Below, in pieces: positions 24,694 through 34,499 of a stretch of 37,333 nt of DNA. The stretch's first letter is position 1, and each line of letters begins with the position of its first letter. The notes under the pieces are model-generated. The model saw nothing but the letters and a program-made list of their open reading frames with translations. It was not told the DNA's origin and did no database searches. This stretch comes from Paludibacter sp. GTDB lineage: Bacteria; Bacteroidota; Bacteroidia; Bacteroidales; Paludibacteraceae. The position numbers and the translations under genes were made by a program. The DNA is taken from the NCBI GenBank assembly GCA_010365115.1, contig JAAFGX010000037.1:1-37333 (forward strand), written 5' to 3'.

Positions 24694-26121
24694 TTATTTT
24701 TCTTTAGTAAAACCGGTCCGTGTCATCTCTCCCCAATTTTTTTTATTCTTTTTAAAATAGAAATCGAAATGACCTGATAATGAGAAAACCATATTTAATG
24801 GTTGATAAATAAACATTTCGAGAAATATAAATAAAACTGCCTGAGACATATAACTCACACCTTTGTATTTGTGATAAGTATAGGCTTCGAAAAAAATTGC
24901 AAATAATGAATACATTACTGAAAAGCTAAAAACGAACAACAACAAAGTTATGAATACATGTAAATTCAATAATCCGAAAATTACTGTTAAAAACAAGTAA
25001 ATTAGTCCTATGATTTGAATTAGAGGTGCCAACCATTCAAATACTACCCAATAGGGAAAACTTATCATTCCAACACGTCCGTACTTTGGATTTAAAAACA
25101 TTTTTTTATGTTTTAAAATTGTATCGATTGCACCCCTAGTCCATCTATTTCTTTGACGCGATAGCACTTTATATGATTCTGGAACTTCAGTCCAACAAAG
25201 AGGATCAGGAATAAATGCAACTCTATATTTTCGTTTCTCAACTTCATGCATATACCTTCTAAGTCTGACTACTAATTCTAGATCTTCACCAATACTATTT
25301 TTATCATAACCTCCAACTCTGATAACTCTTTTTTTATCAAAAAGACCGAAAGCACCTGATATAATTAACAATCCATTTAATTTACTCCATGCCATTCGCC
25401 CTAATGTAAATGCTCTAAAATATTCCAGAACCTGAAATTTTGCCCAAAAATTCTTTGGATAATTTACTTTTGAAATTCTACCATTCGTTACTTCCGACGA
25501 ATTGGCAATTCGAACAACACCACCTGAAGCTATCACTACGTGTTTGTTATTATCAATAAATGGTTTAACCATTTTTAGAAGCGCATCCGACTCTAAAATA
25601 CAATCAACATCAATAGCAAGAAATAGATCGTTTTGGGAAACATTAATTCCTGCATTTAACGCATCGGCTTTACCACCATTTTCCTTATCAATTAGCACAA
25701 GATGATTGTAAGCAGGATTCTTCGATTGGTAAATTGATTTTATTGGCGCACAATCTAATTCTAATTTAAATGCTCTGCTAACTTTAACTAAATCAAAATG
25801 TTCAATAACCTTTAACAAAGTATTATCATTACTACCGTCATTTACAATTATTATTTCAAAATTTTGATATTGTAATGAAATTAAACATTTTATATTTTCA
25901 ATAATAGTTTTTTCTTCGTTGTAAGCTGGAGCAATAATTGATATAGTTGGCAATTTTTCAAAAGCTAACATAGATTTATAATTAACATATTCATTTTTGT
26001 TAGAATAACTTCTTAATTCTAAAATTGATAAAATTGCATTAAATAGATACATAGCAAACAAAATGCATGCATATGCGAAAAAAACACTGTTCAGGACGTC
26101 AATCCATTGAATTTGATACAT
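24694..26121 (-). CDS. membrane-bound processive-type GT2 glycosyltransferase
   Basis: The 475-residue protein has an N-terminal membrane helix (about 12-34). A cytoplasmic GT-A domain follows with the full motif set of polymerising family 2 enzymes: D95 (NDGSND), D171-V-D173, E279-D280 (GED) and Q323-R-N-R326-W327. Three or four C-terminal membrane helices follow (about 350-460). This is the layout of PgaC/IcaA-like and hyaluronan/cellulose-synthase-like polymerases that couple chain growth to inner-membrane export. No PilZ domain is fused. With a TPR-barrel outer-membrane protein two genes upstream in the operon, it is the probable synthase of an exopolysaccharide. The sugar cannot be deduced. 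The gap from the preceding HEAT-type gene is 12 bases. Confidence 0.9.
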   Translation of the reverse strand: MYQIQWIDVLNSVFFAYACILFAMYLFNAILSILELRSYSNKNEYVNYKSMLAFEKLPTISIIAPAYNEEKTIIENIKCLISLQYQNFEIIIVNDGSNDNTLLKVIEHFDLVKVSRAFKLELDCAPIKSIYQSKNPAYNHLVLIDKENGGKADALNAGINVSQNDLFLAIDVDCILESDALLKMVKPFIDNNKHVVIASGGVVRIANSSEVTNGRISKVNYPKNFWAKFQVLEYFRAFTLGRMAWSKLNGLLIISGAFGLFDKKRVIRVGGYDKNSIGEDLELVVRLRRYMHEVEKRKYRVAFIPDPLCWTEVPESYKVLSRQRNRWTRGAIDTILKHKKMFLNPKYGRVGMISFPYWVVFEWLAPLIQIIGLIYLFLTVIFGLLNLHVFITLLLFVFSFSVMYSLFAIFFEAYTYHKYKGVSYMSQAVLFIFLEMFIYQPLNMVFSLSGHFDFYFKKNKKNWGEMTRTGFTKEK

Positions 26122-26133
26122 AAATAAAGCGTT

Positions 26134-27357
26134 TTATAAGTTAATGTCTAAAACTTGTAAGCATGACTCTCGTACCAGTTTATCATCGGATTGTTTAAAC
26201 CGATTTATTGAACTTAAGTCCAGTTCCAAGAGTTGTCTAATGGCTTCAGTTTTGTGGGTGAATGGTTTATTTTCGACAATCCAATTCAGAAATTCAATTG
26301 ATTTAACAGTATCCGGACATATTGCTAGTGATTTGATAATCATTAATTGTGCTTTATGTGTTGCAGTATTAAATTTTTCTATTAGATAATCGAAGTCTGA
26401 TTGTTTGTTCGCAAATGAAATAAATGTAAAAAAGGCTTCTTCGTTTACTAATGTATTGGAATTTCCAATTCTCAAAATAACATCGTTCTTTAATTCAATT
26501 CGATTGTGAAGTCTTGTCAAAATTAAGCCTAATGCCGAAATTTCCGGAATATATGACTTTATTAAAGTTGAAAAATTTATATCTTTTTTGTCAATATCTT
26601 GTATCGTTTTTACTATCAAATTAATATCCCACAATGTCAATTTAAATTCCAATTCATTCAAAAACAGCAAATTATTATAAACTTTAAGCTTCAACAAAGT
26701 GATAATAGCTTCAGCATGTAAAACATTATTTTTACGTTTAGTCAACTTTAGTATATAATTGTCATAACCTTCTAATTTAAATTCTGAAATCACTTTTAAA
26801 GCAAATAATTTATGTACAGAATACGGAGAATGAAGATATGCTTTGATGAATTTTTCGTATTTTAGTGCTTCTAAAAATTGAAAAGTTCTATTTTCTACAA
26901 TTCCTTTAGTTTGAGAATGTACATCTACAATAGTATTAATTAATATTTTTTTTGAGTGATCAGAACTTAAATACTTTTTTAATTCTTTTATCATTTTTTT
27001 TTCTTCATCTTCACTTAATTCATCTTTCGAAAACAAATAATCAAAAAACCTTTTCACAAATATATTCATGAATTTTTTATCCGATGTATCCTTTCTTTTT
27101 TTATCAATATTGTAATAAACAATTAAAAATGCGATAACCGCTATGGCAACAACAAATATAAATATAAAATAATTAACATCGTAAAGCCAAGGTGATAAGT
27201 TTTCTACATTAGTATACAACGGGTTTACAATTATATAACTACCAAGTTCCACTTGTGGAACAGCATAAAAATAACTGCCAAAAATCAATAAACTAGCCAA
27301 TAATATATAAAACAACCTTATTGACCAATAGCGCAAATATAATGTAAGTATTTTCAT
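26134..27357 (-). CDS. membrane-anchored HEAT-repeat-like protein
   Basis: The 407-residue protein begins with two membrane helices, about residues 13-32 and 62-83, with about 30 residues of periplasmic loop between them. A long cytoplasmic part (about 95-407) follows, consisting of paired helices that resemble degenerate HEAT repeats; examples are VHKLFALKVISEFKLEGYDN, AEAIITLLKLKVYN and KAQLMIIKSLAICPDTVKS. No catalytic motif is visible. Its ATG overlaps the TGA of the YaiO-like gene by four bases, and the glycosyltransferase follows after 12 bases, so the three products are probably made together. A scaffold linking the synthase to the exporter is a reasonable guess and no more. Sequence conservation is likely to be low, and the fold call rests on helix patterning. 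Confidence 0.7.
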   Translation of the reverse strand: MKILTLYLRYWSIRLFYILLASLLIFGSYFYAVPQVELGSYIIVNPLYTNVENLSPWLYDVNYFIFIFVVAIAVIAFLIVYYNIDKKRKDTSDKKFMNIFVKRFFDYLFSKDELSEDEEKKMIKELKKYLSSDHSKKILINTIVDVHSQTKGIVENRTFQFLEALKYEKFIKAYLHSPYSVHKLFALKVISEFKLEGYDNYILKLTKRKNNVLHAEAIITLLKLKVYNNLLFLNELEFKLTLWDINLIVKTIQDIDKKDINFSTLIKSYIPEISALGLILTRLHNRIELKNDVILRIGNSNTLVNEEAFFTFISFANKQSDFDYLIEKFNTATHKAQLMIIKSLAICPDTVKSIEFLNWIVENKPFTHKTEAIRQLLELDLSSINRFKQSDDKLVRESCLQVLDINL

Positions 27358-28604
27358 CTTAATCGTAGTTTATAGCCAAGTTCAATGGTCAATCTATTTC
27401 TAAAAGTTTTGGTAGTAGTGCCGAATTCTTCTCTTGCATATCCCAAACCAATATGAAGATCAGAAACCCTATTAAGCATAAAATTTCTTTCCAGTTTTAA
27501 TCTGTATGATAACAATTGATTAAAGCCACCTGAAGATAGTGAGTAAATATCATCGGGAGAATTTCCGAGTCCGACTTCAAGTCCCCAATATTCTAATTCA
27601 TTTTTACCATAAAGTCTGTAATTCCCAATTATTGAGAGCGATGAAGTTTTACTTTGAAGTTGATAAACATAGAACGGTCGTAGACCTATCCAACTTTTCC
27701 CCACGTATTTTCCTAAATGTCCGGTAAAAATAATCACATCTGAACTTGTGAAATTTAAATAGCGACCGCCAATTGATGCTTCAAATTTTGCAGGCAGTGG
27801 AAAATAATATTCAATTCCAACTCTATTCCGCGGGAAAAGCGTAGCATTAAATGCATATCCATAATTAAAATACATGTACTGCTGGTTCCTGAGCATAAGG
27901 TAAAAGTCAGACTCTAGCTGTACATCATTTTTCCCAAATCTATTCGCATAATTAGCCCGAAATGCCCAAGTGTGGTCTTTTACTTTAAAGGAATATCCTA
28001 ACGAAGCTAAGTGTTGCAGCGATGAATCATTACTCAGCCTATCGAGTGTATAATTGGCAGAAATTAGGTTCGTATTTTTCTTTATCAATAAACTGGTGTA
28101 CAGATCATCAATTGGCTTTAAAACAAGGAACTTTTTATTTTCAGGAGCTTCTACTAATTCAATCCCTTTATCGTATTGTTTCAACAAAGAATAAGCAATC
28201 ATTCGTTTGCGAAGTAAATCTTCCACATTAGAATAATTTTTCTTTTCGGCTTCGTCACAACTTTGCAGAAGCTCATCGTACTTTTTAGATCTCAATAAAA
28301 TATTTGTCCATGAATCGTAAAAATCATCTCCTTTGTAATTCAATTGTTGAGCTTTATCTATAAAAATCAATGCTGAGTCATTCTTTTCTTGCCAAGAGTA
28401 AACATTAGCAATAAAAACGAGTATATCGCCTCGATTTTTATCTGTATTCGAAGCATTTTGAGCTTCTCGTATCGCTGAATTGTACTGTTGATTTTTACCC
28501 AGATTTACTGCATTATTGAAAATTGAATCAGTATTTGTTTGAGCTGTAGTTTGGGAAAAAATTACTAAAATTAAGAATAGAAAGAGTGTTATTTTATATT
28601 TCAT
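27354..28604 (-). CDS. YaiO-like outer-membrane beta-barrel protein with TPR domain
   Basis: The 416-residue protein has a signal peptide (MKYKITLFLFLILVIFSQTTA). A periplasmic stretch of TPR-like helix pairs follows (about 24-150, for example NAVNLGKNQQYNSAIREAQNA and DILVFIANVYSWQEKNDSAL). The C-terminal half (about 170-416) is a run of alternating aromatic strands such as HTWAFRANYANRFG and MYFNYGYAFNATLFPRNRVG, ending in LTIELGYKLRLR, the barrel pattern of the YaiO family. TPR plus barrel is also the layout of PgaA, the exporter of poly-N-acetylglucosamine. With a PgaC-like synthase in the same operon, export of a polysaccharide is the likely role. It overlaps the HEAT-type gene by four bases. 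Confidence 0.85.
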   Translation of the reverse strand: MKYKITLFLFLILVIFSQTTAQTNTDSIFNNAVNLGKNQQYNSAIREAQNASNTDKNRGDILVFIANVYSWQEKNDSALIFIDKAQQLNYKGDDFYDSWTNILLRSKKYDELLQSCDEAEKKNYSNVEDLLRKRMIAYSLLKQYDKGIELVEAPENKKFLVLKPIDDLYTSLLIKKNTNLISANYTLDRLSNDSSLQHLASLGYSFKVKDHTWAFRANYANRFGKNDVQLESDFYLMLRNQQYMYFNYGYAFNATLFPRNRVGIEYYFPLPAKFEASIGGRYLNFTSSDVIIFTGHLGKYVGKSWIGLRPFYVYQLQSKTSSLSIIGNYRLYGKNELEYWGLEVGLGNSPDDIYSLSSGGFNQLLSYRLKLERNFMLNRVSDLHIGLGYAREEFGTTTKTFRNRLTIELGYKLRLR

Positions 28605-28618
28605 AGGATAATAATTTT

Positions 28619-28993
28619 TTATTTTAAAGACAGTAAAGAGATAATTTCATCTACAACCACATATGGATCAAATGGTTTGCTAATAATTCTATTTACTCCA
28701 ATTAACATTGACTTGTGTAAATATGCATCTGACTTAATTTCGGGGAAAAACCAAACTGGTGAAAGAATTCGCTTCGATGATCGTATATATTGTATTATTT
28801 CTATACTTGAGAGATTTTTAATACCTCCATCAATAATTATTAAACTGAAATTATTTTGATCTGCCACGTAGTTAATCTCCTGATAATTTCTGCAAACATT
28901 TATTTTCAAATCAGGTGCTTTTCTATCTAGTAAAGGAATAAATAAATTCCAAAATAAAATATCATCTGAGATAATTGCTATAGTTGAATTCAT
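28619..28993 (-). CDS. single-domain response-regulator receiver protein
   Basis: The 124-residue protein is a stand-alone CheY-like receiver with no output domain. The acidic pair D10-D11 (IISDDI), the phosphoacceptor D55 (LIIIDGG) and K106 (ISKPFDP) are present. The usual Thr/Ser at the end of strand 4 is not evident; the region reads PVWFFPEIKS. It is the first gene of the leftward five-gene unit, 14 bases before the YaiO-like gene. No histidine kinase lies nearby, so the phosphodonor is encoded elsewhere. It probably acts through protein contact, perhaps on the HEAT-type protein or the glycosyltransferase, making polymer synthesis respond to a phosphorelay. That partner choice is inference. 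Confidence 0.85.
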   Translation of the reverse strand: MNSTIAIISDDILFWNLFIPLLDRKAPDLKINVCRNYQEINYVADQNNFSLIIIDGGIKNLSSIEIIQYIRSSKRILSPVWFFPEIKSDAYLHKSMLIGVNRIISKPFDPYVVVDEIISLLSLK

Positions 28994-29333
28994 AAATAGT
29001 TGTTAATAAATTAAATATCATTTTTGTTTTTAAATTGAATTTATTTTTAAATCTATTTTAAATTTACAATTAATTCAATACAATAATACTACAATTATTC
29101 TATTGCATTTGTTCGATAATTTTTAATTTCATTCTCAGAAAATTACTTAATATCTAGTTTTAACATGTAAAATACATACTTTTGCATCTATATGCTACAA
29201 ATTGTAAATGTAAAGATAATGGAAATTTCTAATACTTTGAAAAAAAATAATAATAATCATCAGGAATTTATATTTTTTTTGAACAAATATCGTTAATTTT
29301 GTCTCGAAAAAAAGTTTACTAATTTAAATTAAC
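28994..29333. other. AT-rich divergent intergenic region
   Basis: The region separates the leftward polysaccharide unit from the rightward DUF4403 gene. It holds -7-like elements TACTTTTG (29177-29184) and TAATTTTG (29294-29301), both rightward. I see no ORF, and no clear consensus promoter for the leftward unit, which may use an activator-dependent one. Confidence 0.5.
29294..29301 (+). promoter_or_regulatory. candidate -7 element of the DUF4403 gene (TAATTTTG)
   Basis: TAATTTTG fits TAnnTTTG and lies 32 bases before the start at 29334. The nearest TTG (29279-29281) is only 12 bases upstream, so the -33 half is poor. Confidence 0.4.
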
Positions 29334-30731
29334 TTGAAAGTGAAAAAAACATCCCGATTATTAACGTTAGCATGTGTTGTAATATTTTCATCATCTTGTA
29401 AAACATTACAAATTGAAAAACCTAAAGAATCTTATTTGCCCTCTAATTTGAGCCCTGTTCAATCTGAGTTTCCTTTGAAAGTTGACATTGATGTAAAACA
29501 ACTGGAAGTAGGAGTAAATTCTAAAATGAATGGACTTATTTTTGACGGTTCAAAAATTTCTGATCAGGATTTACAAATAAAAGTTTGGAAAGCGCAAGAC
29601 TTTAGCTTCTTAGTAAAAAACAATGTTATAGAATATCGTGTACCTCTTAAAATATGGTCACGTTTCGCTTGGAAAGTAGAAAAATTCGGGTACGAAATTG
29701 GCGATAATTATGAAGCTGAGGGAAGTATTGCCTTAAAATACAAAACTACAATTAATATAAATAAGGATTGGAAATTAGTTTCTCAGACTGTTCCTAATGG
29801 ATACGAATGGATTGAAGCGCCAAAACTGAAAGCAATTGGAGTCAACGTTCCGATATCTCTTATAGCAAATATGGCATTGGCACGTTGTGATAAATTGATT
29901 TCTGCACAAATTGACAAATCACTCACAGAATCAGTCGATTTAAAAAAATATGTATCTCAAGCATGGTCGGAAGTTCAAAAGCCAAGACTTGTGAGTGCTG
30001 AAAATGACTTATGGATAAGAATAACTCCAAAAGATTTTTATGCTTCGCCCATTACAAGTGTCGGCAATCACATGAATATTGGGGTGACACTTTACGGACA
30101 GATTGAATCATTCATGGGTGTACAACCATCAGCGAATGCTTTGGCAAAACTTCCCGAATTCAGGTATGTAAATAGACCAGCTCAACAATTCAATTTAAAC
30201 ATAGCAACTGATGTTACTTACGAAAAAATATCAGAAATGGCTAAAAAGGAATTGATTAATAAAACATTTACTGAAGGAAAGAAAACAATTACGATAAAAG
30301 ATTTATCCATTTTTGGAAGTGAAGGCAAAGCTATTTTTGTTGCAGATGTAACCGGAACACTAAACGGAAGAGTTTATTTTAATGGTAATATGGTTTATAA
30401 TCCAACTAAAATGGCGGTTGAAATAACTGACCCCGAATTTGATGTGAAAACTAAAAACGCATTGGTAAAATCTGCAAACTGGCTTTTACATGGAGTTATA
30501 CTAAAGCAATTGACTCCTTATCTGACTTATCCGGTAAAAGCTGACATTGAAAAAATGAAAGCAGAAGTAAACAAAATGATGGAGAATTACCCAGTTTTTG
30601 ATGGCGTTACTATGCAAGGAAAATTGAACGAGATTAATGTTACTAGTTTGAACCTAGTTCCGGGAGCGTTAAGAATTCAAGCGAATGTAAAAGGGAATAT
30701 TGCTATGAAAATTGCAAATTTTAAATTCTAA
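29334..30731 (+). CDS. DUF4403 family lipoprotein
   Basis: The 465-residue protein starts with a basic, hydrophobic leader and a lipobox (VIFSSSC, with C22 as the lipidated Cys), so it is exported and membrane-anchored. The rest fits DUF4403, a family of about 450 residues common in Bacteroidota envelopes. It has a long beta-rich tube-like body, including FPLKVDIDVKQLEVGVNSKM, a conserved IEYRVPLKIWSRF, IRITPKDFYASPI and TYPVKADIEKMKAEVNKMM. The family has no established function; a lipid- or ligand-binding tunnel of TULIP type is a suggestion only. No ATG opens the frame: the start is TTG 29334 or GTG 29340, both giving the same leader. It stands alone, closed by a strong terminator. Confidence 0.87.
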   Translation: MKVKKTSRLLTLACVVIFSSSCKTLQIEKPKESYLPSNLSPVQSEFPLKVDIDVKQLEVGVNSKMNGLIFDGSKISDQDLQIKVWKAQDFSFLVKNNVIEYRVPLKIWSRFAWKVEKFGYEIGDNYEAEGSIALKYKTTININKDWKLVSQTVPNGYEWIEAPKLKAIGVNVPISLIANMALARCDKLISAQIDKSLTESVDLKKYVSQAWSEVQKPRLVSAENDLWIRITPKDFYASPITSVGNHMNIGVTLYGQIESFMGVQPSANALAKLPEFRYVNRPAQQFNLNIATDVTYEKISEMAKKELINKTFTEGKKTITIKDLSIFGSEGKAIFVADVTGTLNGRVYFNGNMVYNPTKMAVEITDPEFDVKTKNALVKSANWLLHGVILKQLTPYLTYPVKADIEKMKAEVNKMMENYPVFDGVTMQGKLNEINVTSLNLVPGALRIQANVKGNIAMKIANFKF

Positions 30732-30756
30732 TAGTAAACAAAGATCAAGAAAGCCA

Positions 30757-30798
30757 AAAGAGAGGTTATAGAAAAAAATCAATAACCTCTCTTTAATT
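30757..30798. terminator. bidirectional terminator between the DUF4403 and ABC-F genes
   Basis: AAAGAGAGGTTAT (30757-30769) and ATAACCTCTCTTT (30782-30794) form a perfect 13-bp stem with a 12-base loop between converging genes. T-rich sequence follows on the plus strand and the minus strand ends in a weaker run. Confidence 0.8.
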
Positions 30799-30814
30799 GT
30801 CAGTATAAAGTTTC

Positions 30815-32507
<1,693 letters not shown>

Positions 32508-32601
32508 GTTCTTGATATTTCTAATTTATCAATTCCCACACTAATTTGTATTGAACTTAGTTTTATACAACGCTCTGATTCTTTATTATTTTTAAAACAA
32601 A

Positions 32602-32638
32602 GAATAGAACCAATCTGTTTCCTAGATTTGTTCTATTC
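32602..32638 (-). terminator. terminator of spt
   Basis: GAATAGAAC (32602-32610) plus CAATC pairs with GATTTGTTCTATTC (32625-32638) with one mismatch. In the leftward direction TTTGTTTT follows. It lies 36 bases beyond the spt stop. Confidence 0.75.
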
Positions 32639-32673
32639 CTTAATATTTAAACTTGTAAATTTTTGAAAATCAA

Positions 32674-33861
32674 TTAATCAATGATTTCTAAAAGACGAGC
32701 TGCTTTTGAAATTTTTTCTATTGATTCATCTATTTGATCAAAAGTATGTGTTGCCATTAACGAATAGCGAATAAGCGAGTCCTCAGAGGGAACTGCCGGA
32801 GAAACCACCGGATTCACAAACACGCCATCATCCATTAACATTCTTGTCAATTTAAATGTTTTTGTATTATCACGTACAAAAAGCGGGATTATCGGTGTTT
32901 CTGTAGGTCCAATTTCAAAACCGGCTTTCAAGAAACCATCTTTTGCTCTATTTGTATTTGCCCATAATGCATCTTTACGCCAAGTTTCTTCAGCCATAAC
33001 ATCCAAAGCAGCTAAAACACATCCAGTAGAAGCAGGAGTAATCGAAGCACTAAAAATAAGTGTTCTTGAATTATGTTTTAAGTAATTTATAATATTTTCG
33101 TCTGATGCAATAAATCCACCAATAGTACCAAGCGATTTGCTGAATGTTCCCATAATCAAATCAACATCATTCGACACACCAAAATGCTCACAAATTCCTG
33201 CTCCTGTTTTACCAAAAACACCTAATGAATGAGCTTCGTCGACATATATGGAAGCATTATATTTTTTTGATAATTCAACAATGTCTGGCAATTTGGCAAC
33301 ATCGCCTTCCATGCTGAATACACCATCTGTTACAATAAGTTTCAATTTATCGGGTTCACATCTCTGAAGTAGTTTTTCTAACGAATCCATATCGTTGTGA
33401 CGATATTTCAATTGTTTAGAAAACGACAACCGTTTACCTTCAATAATGGAAGCATGATCGTATTCATCAAATATAAGATAATCTTCGCGACCTGTGATAC
33501 AAGGCACTACTCCTGAATTTACAGTAAAACCTGTTGCGTAAACCAAAGCAGCTTCTTTATGTACCAATTTTGCTAAGCGGTCTTCTAATTCAATATGAAT
33601 ATCGAGAGTACCATTCAGAAAACGAGAGCCAGCGCAACCAGTACCGTATTTCTCTACTGCTTTTATAGCACCTTCTTTAAGGCGAGGGTGATTTGTAAGC
33701 CCCAAATAGCTATTTGACCCAAACATCAAAACCCTTTTACCGTCAATGGTTACAACAGTATCCTGATCAGATTCAATAGGACGAAAATATGGATATACGC
33801 CCATTGCCTTAGCCTGCTGGGGAGCATCATATTGCCCCAACACATTACTTAGTTGACTCAT
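32674..33861 (-). CDS. spt: serine palmitoyltransferase (alpha-oxoamine synthase family)
   Basis: This PLP enzyme would condense serine with an acyl-CoA to form 3-ketodihydrosphingosine, opening sphingolipid synthesis, a hallmark of Bacteroidales membranes. The 395-residue protein has the family landmarks MFGSNSYLGLTNHP, GSRFLNGTLDIHIELE, DHASIIEGKRLSFSKQLKYRH, VDEAHSLGVFG and the PLP lysine K242 in TFSKSLGTIGG. The start QYDAPQQAKAMGVYPYFRPIE and the end MATHTFDQIDESIEK agree closely with remembered Bacteroides Spt. Glycine C-acetyltransferase and 8-amino-7-oxononanoate synthase share the fold and are the alternatives; no kbl/tdh or bio partner lies nearby. Its promoter faces a divergent YkgJ-type gene. 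Confidence 0.87.
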   Translation of the reverse strand: MSQLSNVLGQYDAPQQAKAMGVYPYFRPIESDQDTVVTIDGKRVLMFGSNSYLGLTNHPRLKEGAIKAVEKYGTGCAGSRFLNGTLDIHIELEDRLAKLVHKEAALVYATGFTVNSGVVPCITGREDYLIFDEYDHASIIEGKRLSFSKQLKYRHNDMDSLEKLLQRCEPDKLKLIVTDGVFSMEGDVAKLPDIVELSKKYNASIYVDEAHSLGVFGKTGAGICEHFGVSNDVDLIMGTFSKSLGTIGGFIASDENIINYLKHNSRTLIFSASITPASTGCVLAALDVMAEETWRKDALWANTNRAKDGFLKAGFEIGPTETPIIPLFVRDNTKTFKLTRMLMDDGVFVNPVVSPAVPSEDSLIRYSLMATHTFDQIDESIEKISKAARLLEIID

Positions 33862-33893
33862 AAATATTCAATTGTGTATAAATAAAACGGCTG

Positions 33894-33901
33894 CAAAGAT
33901 A
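33894..33901 (-). promoter_or_regulatory. -7 element of spt (TATCTTTG)
   Basis: TATCTTTG on the minus strand lies 32 bases before the spt ATG. The base triplet at the expected -33 place is GTG instead of TTG. Confidence 0.55.
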
Positions 33902-33989
33902 CGATTTTTTTGTCTATAACCACTTTTTTTTTGATTTCTAAGGTATATTTCTGTACTTTTACACATTCTTCTGAATATATAAAATACAA

Positions 33990-34475
33990 GTGAGCAAACA
34001 ATTAGATTATAAATTATTGGGCGTTTTGGCAGCAAAATCGGAGCCTGAATGGAAAAAATATTTTTCAAGAAATAAAAAGAAACTTGAAGGAATGGATTTG
34101 CTCGTTCATAAGTTGCATGATGATATTTCGAGACGTGTTGATTGTCTGAAATGTGCAAATTGTTGCCGCTCATTGGGACCTAGAATTACAGATAAAGATG
34201 TAGAACGAATAGCTAAGCATCTTCGATTGAAAACATCGGCAGTTATTGACAAATACTTTAAGATTGACGAAGATGGTGATATGGTTTTTCAAAACATGCC
34301 TTGTCCATTTTTGGGTGATGATAATTATTGTGCCATTTACGAAAACAGACCAAAAGCATGCCGGGAATATCCACACACCGACAGAAAACGCTTTTATCAG
34401 ATTTATAATCTTTCGATAAAAAATGCATATACTTGTCCAATTGTATATGAAGTGATGCAGGGAATTAACAAATAA
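33990..34475 (+). CDS. YkgJ-type cysteine cluster protein
   Basis: The 161-residue protein has the cysteine pattern of the YkgJ zinc- or iron-binding family. The first group is CLKCANCC (about 52-59) followed by RSLGPRIT. The second is CPFLGDDNYCAIYENRPKAC and REYP, and a last Cys lies in YTCPIVYE. The C-terminal Pro-Tyr region matches family members. The cluster is thought to bind metal, possibly as an Fe-S or zinc centre; no biochemical role is settled. The start is GTG at 33990, with no better in-frame ATG upstream. It is transcribed divergently from spt and converges on aroA with a 24-base gap, which contains only a weak hairpin. Confidence 0.88.
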   Translation: MSKQLDYKLLGVLAAKSEPEWKKYFSRNKKKLEGMDLLVHKLHDDISRRVDCLKCANCCRSLGPRITDKDVERIAKHLRLKTSAVIDKYFKIDEDGDMVFQNMPCPFLGDDNYCAIYENRPKACREYPHTDRKRFYQIYNLSIKNAYTCPIVYEVMQGINK

Positions 34476-34499
34476 GCTGTCAGTAAGCTTTTATGGAGA

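Noticed and set aside
32674-33861. Reading this gene as kbl (threonine degradation) or bioF (biotin)
   Set aside because: The N- and C-terminal segments agree better with Bacteroides serine palmitoyltransferase, and no tdh or bio genes adjoin; the alternative is kept only as a caution.
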